A stretch of 64,000 bases of DNA, taken from Betaproteobacteria bacterium (GTDB lineage: Bacteria; Pseudomonadota; Gammaproteobacteria; Burkholderiales; Rhodocyclaceae). The notes below the pieces were generated by a model that saw only the letters and a list, made by a program, of their open reading frames with translations, ran no database searches and was not told where the DNA came from. The position numbers and the translations under genes were made by a program. The stretch is taken from assembly GCA_016234745.1 (NCBI GenBank), contig JACRAR010000069.1, positions 1-64,000 on the forward strand, written 5' to 3'. The first letter of the stretch is position 1. The number at the start of each line of letters is the position of its first letter. Positions 1 to 8,491 of this stretch are shown here, piece after piece.

Positions 1-88
1 GAGCCGTAGGCGAGTTTGCGAGGCCGGCCGGGCTGGTGGTCTGGAGCGAGGGAAGCCGAAGGCCGGGGCAGCGGGGAGCGCTTCTTTG

Positions 89-118
89 GTTCCTTTCTTG
101 TCGCAACAAGAAAGGAAC
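89..118. repeat. Perfect 13-bp hairpin in a repeat-like intergenic stretch
   Basis: Arms GTTCCTTTCTTGT (89-101) and ACAAGAAAGGAAC (106-118) pair perfectly around the loop CGCA. The hairpin lies downstream of the leftward gene ending at 156, so it could end that transcript, but no T-run follows it on that strand. Bases 1-88 are GC-rich and hold no convincing gene. The sequence resembles dispersed intergenic repeats of proteobacteria from general familiarity; no second copy lies in this window. Confidence 0.6.
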
Positions 119-155
119 TCGTCCGCCGGGACGAGACCCGGTTACGACTCAACAA

Positions 156-791
156 CTACTTGCCTGACGCAGCAGCAGCCTTGCCGCCACGCATGAGTTC
201 GAGGTACCGCTTCTTCTCTTCCTCGAACTTGACGCGCACCTGATCCATTTCCTGCTTCTTTGCATCGATCGCGGCCTGTTGCACCTTGATCTCGGTTTCG
301 CTGCCCTTGATCTGATCCTTCAGTTCCGCAGGCACGGGTTTCTTCTTGTAAAACTCCATTTCGCCTTCGAGCTTCTGCTTGCGCTTGGTGGCATCGGTCA
401 ATTTGACCTGGGCCTCCTTGGCGCGTGCTTCCAGATCGGCCAGGGCACGGTCGCGGGCAATGTCGACGTCCTTCTCGCTGGTGTAGGTGTTGAGCAGCGC
501 CTGGTTCTTGCGCTTCTCCTCCATGGCGGCACGCTCCTCCTTCTTCTTCTGCGCCTGCGCCGCTTCGTGCTGGGCCTGCTGCTCGGCCGTCAGCGGCGCA
601 TCGACCTGGCGCAGCAGCGTGCCGCGGTCGCTGAGTTCCTTGTAGGCACGACCGAAGCACTCGCGCGGCAGCGAATCGCCGCACGCCTGGCGGCCGTTGG
701 CGTCGGTGCAGCAATAGGTCTTGCCCGCATGCGCCGAAGACATCGGCAGGGCAAGCAACAGCGTAGTGATGAAAGCGAAGGGAAGTCTCAT
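156..791 (-). CDS. Secreted DUF4124-like coiled-coil protein
   Basis: A 211-residue protein starting at ATG 791, chosen because a signal peptide (MRLPFAFITTLLLALPMSSAHA) begins there; an upstream in-frame start at 821 would put a charged extension before it. Just after the signal, the segment KTYCCTDANGRQACGDSLP resembles the DUF4124 module, a short Cys-containing periplasmic domain. Roughly residues 65-200 are rich in Lys, Glu, Ala and Gln and predict as long coiled coil. The start lies one base after the pyrE stop, so the two are probably co-transcribed, although a functional link to pyrimidine synthesis is not evident. No enzymatic motif is visible. Confidence 0.75.
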   Translation of the reverse strand: MRLPFAFITTLLLALPMSSAHAGKTYCCTDANGRQACGDSLPRECFGRAYKELSDRGTLLRQVDAPLTAEQQAQHEAAQAQKKKEERAAMEEKRKNQALLNTYTSEKDVDIARDRALADLEARAKEAQVKLTDATKRKQKLEGEMEFYKKKPVPAELKDQIKGSETEIKVQQAAIDAKKQEMDQVRVKFEEEKKRYLELMRGGKAAAASGK

Positions 792-792
792 G

Positions 793-1473
793 TCAGGTTT
801 CCTTGGCGCCGTATTGCGCACGATATTGGGTAACGGCGGCGAGATGTTGCTGCAATTCCGGGCTGCCTTGCAAAAAACCGATCAGGTCGTCGAGATTGGC
901 GACACTGATCACCGGCATGCCGAACTTCTGCTGCACCTCCTGCACCGCGGAACGCTTTTCCTCGCCGCTGCCGCGTTCCATGCGGTCAAGCGCGATAACC
1001 ACACCGGCGGGTGTTGCGCCGGCAGCGCGGATGATGTCGACCGACTCGCGTACCGAAGTGCCGGCCGAGATCACGTCGTCGACGACCAGCACCCGGCCGG
1101 CAAGCTCTGCGCCGATGGTCATGCCGCCCTCGCCGTGATCCTTGGCCTCCTTGCGGTTGTAGCAGTAGGGCAAATTGCGCCCCTGCCCGGCCAGCGCCAT
1201 GGCTGTGCCGGCGACCAGCGGGATGCCCTTGTAGGCCGGCCCGAAGAGCATGTCGCAGGGAATCGCCGCGGCCAGGATGGCGCGGGCATAAAACCCGCAC
1301 AGGCGGGCCAGCGATGCGCCGTCGTTGAACAGACCGGCATTGAAAAAGTAAGGCGACAGACGCCCGGCTTTGGTCTTGAATTCGCCAAAACGCAGGACAC
1401 TGCGCGCGCATGCAAACTCGATGAATTCCCGGCTAAAATCCACGGCCTTACTTGAAGTTGGCGAAGGTTGCAT
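793..1473 (-). CDS. pyrE: Orotate phosphoribosyltransferase
   Basis: PyrE joins orotate to PRPP to give orotidine 5'-phosphate, the fifth step of de novo UMP synthesis, in the cytosol. The protein has 226 residues, slightly longer than the usual 213 or so. The family N-terminus is clear ([17 protein letters not shown], then [13 protein letters not shown]), and the PRPP-binding loop [13 protein letters not shown] sits near residue 125. The extra length is all at the N-terminus, and no good Shine-Dalgarno precedes ATG 1473, so translation from the GTG at 1443 is possible. It diverges from xth with only 5 bases between the two start codons, so each promoter should lie inside the other gene. Confidence 0.95.
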   Translation of the reverse strand: MQPSPTSSKAVDFSREFIEFACARSVLRFGEFKTKAGRLSPYFFNAGLFNDGASLARLCGFYARAILAAAIPCDMLFGPAYKGIPLVAGTAMALAGQGRNLPYCYNRKEAKDHGEGGMTIGAELAGRVLVVDDVISAGTSVRESVDIIRAAGATPAGVVIALDRMERGSGEEKRSAVQEVQQKFGMPVISVANLDDLIGFLQGSPELQQHLAAVTQYRAQYGAKET

Positions 1474-1478
1474 TCTAC

Positions 1479-2258
1479 ATGCTGCGCATCATTTCAATAA
1501 ATCTCAACGGCATTCGCTCCGCGGTCAGCAAGGGCTTTCTCGACTGGCTGCAAGCCCAGCGGGCCGACCTCGTTTGCCTGCAGGAACTCAAGGCACAGGA
1601 GGCCGATCTCAGCGCTGACATGCGCCTGCCGGCCGGCCTGCAAGGCTGGTTCCATTGCGCCGAAAAGCGCGGCTACAGCGGCGTCGGGATATATTCGCGG
1701 CACAAGCCGGAGCGAGTCTCGGCGGGCGTTGGTAACGCCGAGTTCGATGGCGAAGGCCGCTATCTGCGCGCAGACTTCGGCAAGCTCAGCGTGATCTCGG
1801 TCTATCTCCCCTCCGGCTCGAGTTCGCCGGAACGGCAGGAAGCCAAGTTCCGCTTCATGGAACTGTTCTATCCGCTGCTTGAGGCAATGCGCCGCGAAGG
1901 ACGCGAAATCGTCATCTGCGGCGACTGGAACATCGCCCACCAGCCCATTGACCTCAAGAACTGGCGTGCCAACCAGAAGAACTCGGGCTTCCTGCCCGAG
2001 GAACGACAGTGGCTCACGCGCGTTTTCGACGAACTCGGCTGGGTCGATGTGTTCCGCCGTCTCCACCCGGACCTGCCGGATCAATACACCTGGTGGTCGA
2101 ATCGCGGCCAGGCCTGGGCCAAGAACGTCGGCTGGCGCATCGACTATCAGCTCGCCACCCCGGATCTCGCGCAAAGCGCACGCCAAACCGCCATCTACAA
2201 GGAGCAGCGCTTTTCCGATCATGCCCCGCTTTCCATCGACTATGACTGGGATTTGTGA
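1479..2258 (+). CDS. xth: Exodeoxyribonuclease III
   Basis: A 259-residue Mg-dependent AP endonuclease and 3'-5' exonuclease of the EEP fold, acting in base excision repair. Visible motifs in order: [17 protein letters not shown] at the N-terminus, the metal-binding [26 protein letters not shown] in the middle, [19 protein letters not shown], and the C-terminal catalytic SDHAPL. ATG 1479 was preferred over an earlier in-frame TTG at 1452 because the family starts with this [11 protein letters not shown] stretch and GAAGG lies 11 bases upstream. Length is close to E. coli XthA (268). Confidence 0.96.
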   Translation: MLRIISINLNGIRSAVSKGFLDWLQAQRADLVCLQELKAQEADLSADMRLPAGLQGWFHCAEKRGYSGVGIYSRHKPERVSAGVGNAEFDGEGRYLRADFGKLSVISVYLPSGSSSPERQEAKFRFMELFYPLLEAMRREGREIVICGDWNIAHQPIDLKNWRANQKNSGFLPEERQWLTRVFDELGWVDVFRRLHPDLPDQYTWWSNRGQAWAKNVGWRIDYQLATPDLAQSARQTAIYKEQRFSDHAPLSIDYDWDL

Positions 2259-2340
2259 CCTAGATCATTGCCTCAGCGCTTGATTATCGGTAGTCTGCCC
2301 ACACGTACATATCCCGTCTGCCCCTTTCAAGGAGAACCCC

Positions 2341-2652
2341 ATGAACGACATGACCCAAGTCAGCAAGGAAAAACTCATCGCCGATTTCAAAGTCGTGGTT
2401 GCCGACACCGAGGAATTGTTGCGCAGCACGGCCGGCCAGGCCGGCGAAAAGATCTCGGAGCTGCGCGCCAGGGCGCAGGATCATCTGGCCGCTGCCAAGG
2501 CCAAGCTTGCCGATGCCGAAGCGATGATCGTCGACAAGGCAAAAGAGGCCGGTCGCGTCGCCGACGATTACGTCCATGACAATCCCTGGAGCGCGGTCGG
2601 CATCGCCGCGGGCGTGGGTTTCTTGATCGGCCTGCTGGTCGGCCGCCGCTGA
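2341..2652 (+). CDS. YqjD/ElaB-like ribosome-associated membrane protein (DUF883)
   Basis: A 103-residue protein with an amphipathic Ala/Glu/Lys helix over residues 10-75 and one C-terminal membrane span (WSAVGIAAGVGFLIGLLVGRR) ending in the family's GRR tail. E. coli YqjD, ElaB and YgaM share this plan, anchor ribosomes at the inner membrane and are induced in stationary phase. It opens a four-gene cluster matching E. coli yqjD-yqjE-yqjK, with AAGGAG just before the ATG. The 82 bases upstream contain no obvious strong sigma-70 promoter; control by a stationary-phase sigma factor would fit the family but is not shown. Confidence 0.9.
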   Translation: MNDMTQVSKEKLIADFKVVVADTEELLRSTAGQAGEKISELRARAQDHLAAAKAKLADAEAMIVDKAKEAGRVADDYVHDNPWSAVGIAAGVGFLIGLLVGRR

Positions 2653-2663
2653 TCTTTTTGCCG

Positions 2664-3077
2664 ATGAACTCCCGGCCGCCCGGCGGAGGATTGCTGGCAT
2701 CGTTGCGCGGTCTGTTGTCGACTGCGCTGACGATGGCGCAGACGCGCTTCGAACTGCTCGCCGCCGAGCTTGAAGAAGAGAAGCTGCGCCTGCTCGGCAT
2801 CCTGGCGTATGGCGCGCTCGCCGTGCTGCTGTTCTGCATCGGCCTGGTGTTCCTGGCGATCTTCCTCACCCTGCTTTGGTGGGACTCGCATCGACTGCTG
2901 GTGGTTGGAATTTGCACGCTGGCGTTTCTGCTGGGTAGCGGGGTCGCCCTGCGCCTGGCACAGCGTCAGTCGCACAGAGAATCGCGCCTGTTTGCCGCGA
3001 GCCTGGCCGAACTTAAGCAGGATCGCGAGGCATTGCGCGCCCATCTCGAGAAAACCGGTGAGTCCCAGGCTCGTTGA
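2664..3077 (+). CDS. YqjE-like phage-holin family membrane protein
   Basis: Resembles YqjE/DUF1469: an N-terminal helix (LLASLRGLLSTALTMAQTRF), a Glu-rich segment ELLAAELEEEKLRL, two closely spaced hydrophobic spans (roughly residues 50-70 and 80-100) and a charged helical tail. ATG 2664 gives 137 residues; an in-frame TTG at 2658 would add two. It follows the YqjD stop by 11 bases and overlaps the YqjK-like gene by 20 bases, so the three are clearly one operon. The family's molecular role is unknown. Confidence 0.85.
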   Translation: MNSRPPGGGLLASLRGLLSTALTMAQTRFELLAAELEEEKLRLLGILAYGALAVLLFCIGLVFLAIFLTLLWWDSHRLLVVGICTLAFLLGSGVALRLAQRQSHRESRLFAASLAELKQDREALRAHLEKTGESQAR

Positions 3078-3354
3078 ACTGGCCTTGAAGAAGCAGCGCC
3101 TGCAAATCCGCAGTGCCAACTTGCGTCAGGAATTTGCTGCGCATGCACTGGCCTGGCGCCCTGCATTTGCCCTCGCCGACCGGGGACAGGCGGCCTGGCT
3201 CTGGTTGCGCCGCCATCCGGCATTGCCGGTCGGCATTCTCGTCGCTTTGCTGGTAGCCCGGCCAAGGACAGTACTGCGCTGGGCCAAGCGCGGCTTTTTC
3301 GTCTGGCAAACATTCAGCAGGTTGCGTGGAATGCTGTCAGTTCAACAACGATGA
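3058..3354 (+). CDS. YqjK-like protein
   Basis: A 98-residue protein beginning at GTG 3058 inside the end of the YqjE-like gene (20-bp overlap). The start was chosen because everything upstream in this frame is the YqjE gene read out of frame. It carries the YqjK features: an N-terminal KKQRLQIRSANLRQEF helix, a short hydrophobic span (LPVGILVALLVARP), and RWAKRGFFVWQTFSRLRGML, close to the RWARRGFGVWSAWR segment of E. coli YqjK. Its partners in the operon argue for a shared membrane role in stress or stationary phase; the function is unknown. Confidence 0.82.
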   Translation: MSPRLVELALKKQRLQIRSANLRQEFAAHALAWRPAFALADRGQAAWLWLRRHPALPVGILVALLVARPRTVLRWAKRGFFVWQTFSRLRGMLSVQQR

Positions 3355-3707
3355 ACGATAACCCGCAAGCGAGAAATACCCGGCGCCTGTCGGCTGCCGT
3401 CAGCAACATCCGGCATCGGCCCGGCATGCTGCGCAACATGCTCGATGCGCAATTGCGCGAACGCAAGCAGATTACGGCCCAGGCGCTGCGCGTCCGCGGC
3501 CTGATGCCGCTGCTCATGAAGCCGCGCAACGGTCAGCACTGGACGCGCAAGGAGCGCGATGAACTGCAGGAACAGTTGCGCGCCCTGGTGCATCTTTCGC
3601 CCTACCTGCTGGTGCTGGCCTTGCCCGGCTCCTTCCTCATGCTGCCGGTGCTGGCCTGGTGGCTGGACAGCCGGCGCGGACGCCGGCAAGACGGCAAGCC
3701 TGCCTGA
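3351..3707 (+). CDS. Small conserved membrane protein of unknown function
   Basis: A 118-residue protein whose ATG overlaps the YqjK-like stop (ATGA), so it is translationally coupled to the yqjD-like operon. Residues 1-80 are basic and helical (Arg-rich, with HWTRKERDELQEQLRALVHL). A single hydrophobic stretch (YLLVLALPGSFLMLPVLAWW) near the C-terminus is followed by Arg residues. The PGSFLMLPVLAWW segment is reminiscent of LETM1-like ribosome-binding membrane proteins, but the match is short and I would not name it from that. A role beside the YqjD group at the membrane is inference from position. Confidence 0.75.
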   Translation: MNDNPQARNTRRLSAAVSNIRHRPGMLRNMLDAQLRERKQITAQALRVRGLMPLLMKPRNGQHWTRKERDELQEQLRALVHLSPYLLVLALPGSFLMLPVLAWWLDSRRGRRQDGKPA

Positions 3708-3734
3708 AGCCGAACGCGCTTTCAGCGCAATCTC

Positions 3735-4862
3735 TCAGAACAAAATAACCTGCCGTACCGCGGAACCATCGGCGAGCCGCTCGAAGCCGAGATTAATCTC
3801 GTCCAGCCCGATACGGTGCGTCACCAGCTTTTCCACAGGCAGACGCCCGGCCCGATGCAGCGCAATGTAATGCGGAATGTCGCGCACCGGCACCGATGAG
3901 CCGAGATAGCACCCTTTGAGGGTGCGCTCTTCGGCCACGAGATTGACCACCGGCAGATTGAACGTATGCGATGGCGGCGGCAGGCTGCAAGTCACCGTGG
4001 TGCCGCCGCGACGCGTGATCTTGTAGGCCATGTCGAACGCCTGCACGCTGCTGGCCGCCTCGATCGCAACCTCCACGCCGCCGTGGGTTGCCGCCTTGAC
4101 CTGCGCCACCAGATCGGGATCGTCGGCACGAAAAACCTGCGTTGCACCGAGTTGCTGCGCCAGTTCCAGCTTGCCCGGAAGTGTGTCGATGGCAATGACC
4201 TGGCGTGCGCCGGCCGCCACGCCGCCGAGCAGCGCCGACAGTCCGACCCCGCCCAGGCCCACCACGGCCAGCGTGCTGCCGAGCTTGAGCTGAGCCGAGT
4301 TGATCGCCGCACCGACGCCGGTCAGCACCGCGCAACCGAACAGCGCGGCAATCTCGAGCGGCAGTTCCGGGTCGATCTTGATCAGCGTGCCGCGCCTCAC
4401 CACCGCGTATTCGGCAAAGCAGGAAACGCCGACCTGATGATTGATCAGGCTGTGGTCCGCGCGGTGCAGGCGGCGATGACCACCCACCAGGGTGCCGGCA
4501 CCGTTGGCTGCAGCACCCGGTTCGCAAAGCGCCGGCCTGCCCTCCATGCAGGGCAGGCAGTGGCCGCAGCTCGGCACGAAAATCAGCGCGACATGGTCGC
4601 CGCGCTGCAAATCGTCGATTCCGGCGCCGACCTCCTCGACGATGCCGGCCGCCTCATGCCCCAATGCCATCGGCATCGGCCGCGGTCGATCGCCATTGAC
4701 GATCGACAGATCGGAATGGCACAGGCCGGCAGCGGCGATTTTGACCAGGACCTCGCCCGCGCCCGGCCCGTCGAGTTCAACCGTCTCGACCGAGACAGGG
4801 CGGGTTCGGGTATACGGTCGCGGCACTTCCATCTGATCGAGGATGGCTGCGCGGATTTTCAT
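3735..4862 (-). CDS. Zinc-dependent alcohol dehydrogenase (MDR family)
   Basis: A 375-residue medium-chain NAD(P)-dependent dehydrogenase. The catalytic zinc ligands appear in GLCHSDLSI and GHEAAGIVEEVG; the structural zinc loop is CGHCLPCMEGRPALC, which supplies four Cys. The Rossmann motif is VVGLGGVGLSALLG, followed by an Asp (VIAIDTLPGK) that indicates NAD preference. The N-terminus with its KIRAAIL start and the overall length match class III-like or aryl-alcohol dehydrogenases; the substrate cannot be told. It stands alone, converging with the yqj cluster and diverging from the NlpC/P60 gene. Confidence 0.88.
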   Translation of the reverse strand: MKIRAAILDQMEVPRPYTRTRPVSVETVELDGPGAGEVLVKIAAAGLCHSDLSIVNGDRPRPMPMALGHEAAGIVEEVGAGIDDLQRGDHVALIFVPSCGHCLPCMEGRPALCEPGAAANGAGTLVGGHRRLHRADHSLINHQVGVSCFAEYAVVRRGTLIKIDPELPLEIAALFGCAVLTGVGAAINSAQLKLGSTLAVVGLGGVGLSALLGGVAAGARQVIAIDTLPGKLELAQQLGATQVFRADDPDLVAQVKAATHGGVEVAIEAASSVQAFDMAYKITRRGGTTVTCSLPPPSHTFNLPVVNLVAEERTLKGCYLGSSVPVRDIPHYIALHRAGRLPVEKLVTHRIGLDEINLGFERLADGSAVRQVILF

Positions 4863-4968
4863 GGTGGCGGTTCTCCTTTGCGGGCAACGCTGGAAAAGCA
4901 GGGAATAAGGCAGGTCTGCTGATCTGATCGAGGCTTCCGGTGTCAGTTTACTCGATCATCATAGCGCC

Positions 4969-5472
4969 ATGATGCGTCATGCCATGCCGATATTATTGCT
5001 GCTCTGGCTAGCGGGCTGCGCTACTGCGCCCATTGCGCCTGTCGCCGTGCCTAAGCCGTCCGCAGCGCAGCGCGAGAATGTTGCGGTTGCGCCCGAGAAG
5101 GGCAGCAACGTGGTTCTGTATGCGCTGAGCCTGATCGATTCCGGCTATCGCTACGGCGGGAAAAATCCCGAAGCCGGACTGGATTGCAGCGGCATGGTCA
5201 GCCATATCTACGAGAAGGCGGCGGGCATCCGTGTCCTCGGCAGCGCGGCTGACATCGCCCGGAAAGGCAAGCCGGTGGAACTGGCCCAAGCCAGGCCGGG
5301 CGACCTGGTGTTCTTCAACACGCGCAACCGGTCGCATTCGCATGTCGGCATCTACATCGGCGACGGCCGCTTCGTGCATGCCCCCAACAGTCAGGGCAAG
5401 GTGCGCACCGAAAGCCTGGCCCAGGGCTGGTTCGCCAAGCGCCTGGAAGAAGCACGCACCTATTTCGACTGA
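4969..5472 (+). CDS. NlpC/P60 lipoprotein (cell-wall endopeptidase)
   Basis: A 167-residue lipoprotein: the signal MMRHAMPILLLLWLAGC ends in a lipobox, with Cys17 as lipidation site. The NlpC/P60 domain covers about residues 45-165, with catalytic Cys73 in LDCSGMV, His125 in HSHVGIYIG and His137 in FVHAPN. Members cut the peptide stems of peptidoglycan, usually between D-Glu and meso-diaminopimelate, and with this lipobox it should sit on the outer membrane facing the periplasm. Size and layout resemble E. coli MepS/Spr. It is monocistronic and convergent with the TetR gene. Confidence 0.92.
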   Translation: MMRHAMPILLLLWLAGCATAPIAPVAVPKPSAAQRENVAVAPEKGSNVVLYALSLIDSGYRYGGKNPEAGLDCSGMVSHIYEKAAGIRVLGSAADIARKGKPVELAQARPGDLVFFNTRNRSHSHVGIYIGDGRFVHAPNSQGKVRTESLAQGWFAKRLEEARTYFD

Positions 5473-5495
5473 ACGACTGTATTTCTGAGACGATT

Positions 5496-6083
5496 CTAGG
5501 ACAACAAGAAAAAATTCGCCGTGCGCTTGGCCAGCTTGTCGATCGACAATTTGCCATCGGGGCGATACCACTGCGCCGTCCAGTTGATCGAACCGATGAT
5601 CAGGAGGCGTGCCAGACTCGAATCGTCGGCAATGAGATTCGCCCGCTTCAGATCGGTCAGCGTCTTCTGCCAGATCTTTTCGTAGCGATCCTTGCTCGCC
5701 ACGATCTCGGCGCGGGATTCGGGGCTCAGCGAGCGCCATTCATGCAGCAGCACCGGCGCGAAATCTCCGCCGCTCACCAGGATGGTGTCCAGGTGTGCGC
5801 GGATCAGGGCATGAAAGGTTTCGCGCGGCGGCAGCCGCTGCGCCAAAACGGCTTCGATGGCGGCAAGTGCGGCATGCATGCCCTCGAGTACCACCGTCTT
5901 GAGCAAGTCCTGCTTGCTCTTGAAATGATAGAACGGCGAACCGGAACGCATGCCGACTGCAGCGGCGATGTCGCGTATGGTGGTGGCGTCATAGCCCTGC
6001 TCGCGAAACAGCCGGCCCGCGGCACGCACCAGTTCTGCGCGGCGGTTGGGTTCTTCGGCGGCAGGCGAGGTTCTTTGTGCCAT
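5496..6083 (-). CDS. TetR-family regulator of the acyl-CoA/AtuA-like operon
   Basis: A 195-residue protein with a TetR N-terminus: RRAELVRAAGRLFREQGYDATTIRDIAAAVG is followed by the recognition-helix region (GSPFYHFKSKQDLL) at about residues 45-60. The C-terminal half is an all-helical ligand domain like those of fatty-acid or acyl-CoA sensing TetR proteins. It is the last gene of a leftward run starting with aidB, 10 bases after the transglutaminase-like gene, so it probably controls its own operon. The 18-bp palindrome at 10205-10222 between aidB and the divergent dehydrogenase is the best candidate operator. The ligand is unknown; an acyl-CoA is likely. Confidence 0.87.
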   Translation of the reverse strand: MAQRTSPAAEEPNRRAELVRAAGRLFREQGYDATTIRDIAAAVGMRSGSPFYHFKSKQDLLKTVVLEGMHAALAAIEAVLAQRLPPRETFHALIRAHLDTILVSGGDFAPVLLHEWRSLSPESRAEIVASKDRYEKIWQKTLTDLKRANLIADDSSLARLLIIGSINWTAQWYRPDGKLSIDKLAKRTANFFLLS

Positions 6084-6093
6084 CGGACGACAA

Positions 6094-6807
6094 TCAGGGT
6101 TCGGTGTAGATCGCCTCGTGGTCGAAGTCGCCGCTAAGCTTGCTCTCGGAGGCTGCGATCAGTTGCGGATAGGACTTGCGCATCTCCTCGACCAGAAGCT
6201 CATAGGGCAGATCGTCGAACTCGCCATGCTGTTTGATGTATTCCATGTGGCGTTGCTGCAAGGCGTTGTAGGGATGCATCAGCGAATCGGCCGTGCCGTC
6301 GAATTCCAGCGGCAGCACCTGGAAGCGCTGGCACATCTCGATGTTGAAGGCCGGCGTGGCCTTGACCCAGCGGCCGTCGAGCAGCACGGCGACATAGCCA
6401 TGCCAGGAAAACACGTCGCTGCCGGTGACTTCGAGCAGGCGCTTGGTCGTGAGATGGTTGCGCACATCGGCAAATCCCGGCCGCGCCGGAATGCCCACGG
6501 CGCGCAGGCAGGCCGCATACAGCAGTCCTTTGGGCACGCAGTAGGCTGCCTTCTCGCGTACTGTAGTGCTGGCCATGAAGACTTCAGGTTCCATGCGGAA
6601 GCGGTAGGGATCGTAACGGATTCCGTCGCGCACCGCGTAATACAGCCGCACCGCCAGCTCGCGCGGAGTCTTGGGGACGCCCGCGGTCGCGGCATGGATG
6701 AAGTCCTGCACCGCGGCGGTTTCGTAGTCGAGGAAGCGCGTCGGCGCAAGCCATTTATGCCCTGAAGGGTACTTGTGCCCTGGAGGGTATTTTGGGTCAA
6801 TTTTCAT
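6094..6807 (-). CDS. Transglutaminase-like protein
   Basis: A 237-residue protein starting at ATG 6807, which overlaps the previous stop (ATGA). The papain-like transglutaminase core is visible: TVREKAAYCVPKG with nucleophile Cys90, and FSWHGYVAVLLDGRW with His136. The third triad position reads VKATPAFN, where classical members have Asp followed by Pro; here it is Thr151, so the triad is incomplete unless another acid serves. The N-terminus repeats KYPPGH and KYPSGH, an in-frame 18-base duplication. It is embedded in the acyl-CoA operon, but its link to acyl-CoA chemistry is unknown. Confidence 0.82.
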   Translation of the reverse strand: MKIDPKYPPGHKYPSGHKWLAPTRFLDYETAAVQDFIHAATAGVPKTPRELAVRLYYAVRDGIRYDPYRFRMEPEVFMASTTVREKAAYCVPKGLLYAACLRAVGIPARPGFADVRNHLTTKRLLEVTGSDVFSWHGYVAVLLDGRWVKATPAFNIEMCQRFQVLPLEFDGTADSLMHPYNALQQRHMEYIKQHGEFDDLPYELLVEEMRKSYPQLIAASESKLSGDFDHEAIYTEP

Positions 6808-7118
6808 TCGTCTGGATTTCCTATTTCCATGCGCAGCAAAGCCGCTGCGAGGCATTTCCCGAGGTTGTCGCTGCGCAGCGAGCGTGCCGCATTGCCTTGC
6901 AGCGCATTGTTCAGGACAATCTTGACCGCCCACAGGTTATCCAGCGGCCACACCTCCACCGCTCCGCTGGCGATGCCCTGGAAATGCGCGGCAATGCGTT
7001 GCGCGGTCAGCGCCTGCCTGATGATCGCGTAATCCCCGGCGTTGCGGGCAAACACGCCGATGTCGGCACGGTCGCCTTTGTCGCCGCTGCGGGCGTGGGC
7101 AATGTCGACCAGTCTCAT
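6804..7118 (-). CDS. AtuA-companion small protein
   Basis: A 104-residue protein starting at ATG 7118 within the end of the AtuA-like gene (ATGA overlap) and itself overlapping the next gene by 4 bases. The opening MRLVDIAHARSGDKGDRADIGVFAR and the VWPLDNLWAVKIVLNNALQG segment match the domain usually found as the C-terminal part of AtuA/DUF1446 proteins or as a separate gene beside them. Here the two parts are separate and coupled, so they probably form a complex. AtuA-type proteins occur in the degradation of acyclic terpenes and other branched acyl-CoAs. Confidence 0.85.
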   Translation of the reverse strand: MRLVDIAHARSGDKGDRADIGVFARNAGDYAIIRQALTAQRIAAHFQGIASGAVEVWPLDNLWAVKIVLNNALQGNAARSLRSDNLGKCLAAALLRMEIGNPDE

Positions 7119-8491
7119 GTGGCGCTCACGCTCACTTTGACCTGCGCTTCGACCAGATCGCGCGGCACCAGCGTCGGCCACAGGCCGAGCAGGGCGCGCG
7201 GTGCGTCCATGCCGGAAAAACCGCTCGCAGTGGGCGGCCCCGACAGGGCCAGCCAGGGAAACTGGCGCGGAAAGGCTTCCGCCAGGCGCCGGTCCGGGGT
7301 GCGCACCAGCATGCGCAGATAGACTTCGTTGAGTTCTTCGGCATGGCTGGTGTCGGCCAGCGGTCCGAGCAGGGAATTGAGACCGATGAATTCGGTGTGG
7401 ATGTCCTCATACTCGAGTTGCCGTTCGGCAATCAACTGGCGCACGATGCGCTCCGCCGTCTGCGCCTTGGCATAGGCCTGCGGCCAGGAGTAGCCGATGG
7501 TCGCGCTGCCGGCCCAGCCGTCGGCATAGCCCGCCACCACCTTGAGCGCATTGGGGCGCGGCAAGCCGGTGGCGCCTGTGACTTTGACGCGGTCGTGGCC
7601 AAGATCGTCGAGGCGCAGCGTGCCCATGTCCAGCACCACATCGGGAGAAAAATAGCGGTGCGGATTGTGCACTTCATACAGCAGCTGCTGGCGCAGCGTG
7701 TCGAAATCGACCCGGCCGCCGCTGCCCGGCGCCTTGGTGATGACTGCGCTGCCATCTTCGCTGACTTCCGCGATCGGGAAGCCCAGATGCGGGTAATCGG
7801 GAATAGTCTGCCAGCCCCGCTCGCCGTAGGCATTGAAGTTGCCGCCGCTGCCCTGTCCGGAACATTCGAGCAAATGGCCGACGGTGATGCCCTGGGCGAG
7901 GCGGTCCCAGTCGCTCCAGCCCCAGCCGAACTCATGCACCAGCGGCGCCAGGAACAGCGCGGCATCGGCAACGCGCCCGGTGAGCACGATGTCGGCGCCC
8001 TGGCCGAGCGCTTCGACCAGCGGTTGCGCACCGAGATAGGCGTTGGCGAAAAGCAGGCGCTCACGCACCGTATAGATCGACGCGCCGTTATCCAGATGGG
8101 ACAGCGTCGCACCGGTGCCGCGAATCTGGTCGATGCGGTCGAGCACATCGTCGCCGCTGACCGTGGCGATCTTGGCGCGCCAGCCGCGCTTGGCGAATTC
8201 GGCGCGCAATGCCGCCGCGGCGCCTTCCGGGTTGAGTCCGCCGGCATTCAGTAGGAACTTGACACCGCGCGCCTGCGCCGCCGGCCAGAGGGCCGTGAGC
8301 ATCGGCACCAGGTCTCGCGTGTAGCCCGCCTGCGGATCCTTGCTGCGATCCTTGTGCAGGATCGCCAGCGTCAATTCGGCGAGGTGATCCGAACCGATAT
8401 ATTGCACCTCGCCGCGCGCCAGGGTAGTGGCGATAGGTGCCCAGGAATCGCCGTAAAAACCCAAGCCGGCGCCAATGCGGATCTTTTTCAC
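7115..8491 (-). CDS. AtuA-like (DUF1446) acyl-CoA catabolism protein
   Basis: A 458-residue protein of the acyclic terpene utilization AtuA family. It begins IRIGAGLGFYGDSWAPI with a Gly-rich N-terminal motif, followed by YIGSDHLAELTLAIL, FLLNAGGLNPEGAA and IVLTGRVADAALFLAPL, typical landmarks of DUF1446. The start is GTG 8491, overlapping the aidB stop by 4 bases (GTGA). The family is required for citronellol/geraniol degradation in Pseudomonas, but its catalytic step is not settled. With AidB-like and other acyl-CoA dehydrogenases around it, a branched or unusual acyl-CoA degradation role is likely; the substrate cannot be read from sequence. Confidence 0.88.
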   Translation of the reverse strand: MKKIRIGAGLGFYGDSWAPIATTLARGEVQYIGSDHLAELTLAILHKDRSKDPQAGYTRDLVPMLTALWPAAQARGVKFLLNAGGLNPEGAAAALRAEFAKRGWRAKIATVSGDDVLDRIDQIRGTGATLSHLDNGASIYTVRERLLFANAYLGAQPLVEALGQGADIVLTGRVADAALFLAPLVHEFGWGWSDWDRLAQGITVGHLLECSGQGSGGNFNAYGERGWQTIPDYPHLGFPIAEVSEDGSAVITKAPGSGGRVDFDTLRQQLLYEVHNPHRYFSPDVVLDMGTLRLDDLGHDRVKVTGATGLPRPNALKVVAGYADGWAGSATIGYSWPQAYAKAQTAERIVRQLIAERQLEYEDIHTEFIGLNSLLGPLADTSHAEELNEVYLRMLVRTPDRRLAEAFPRQFPWLALSGPPTASGFSGMDAPRALLGLWPTLVPRDLVEAQVKVSVSAT

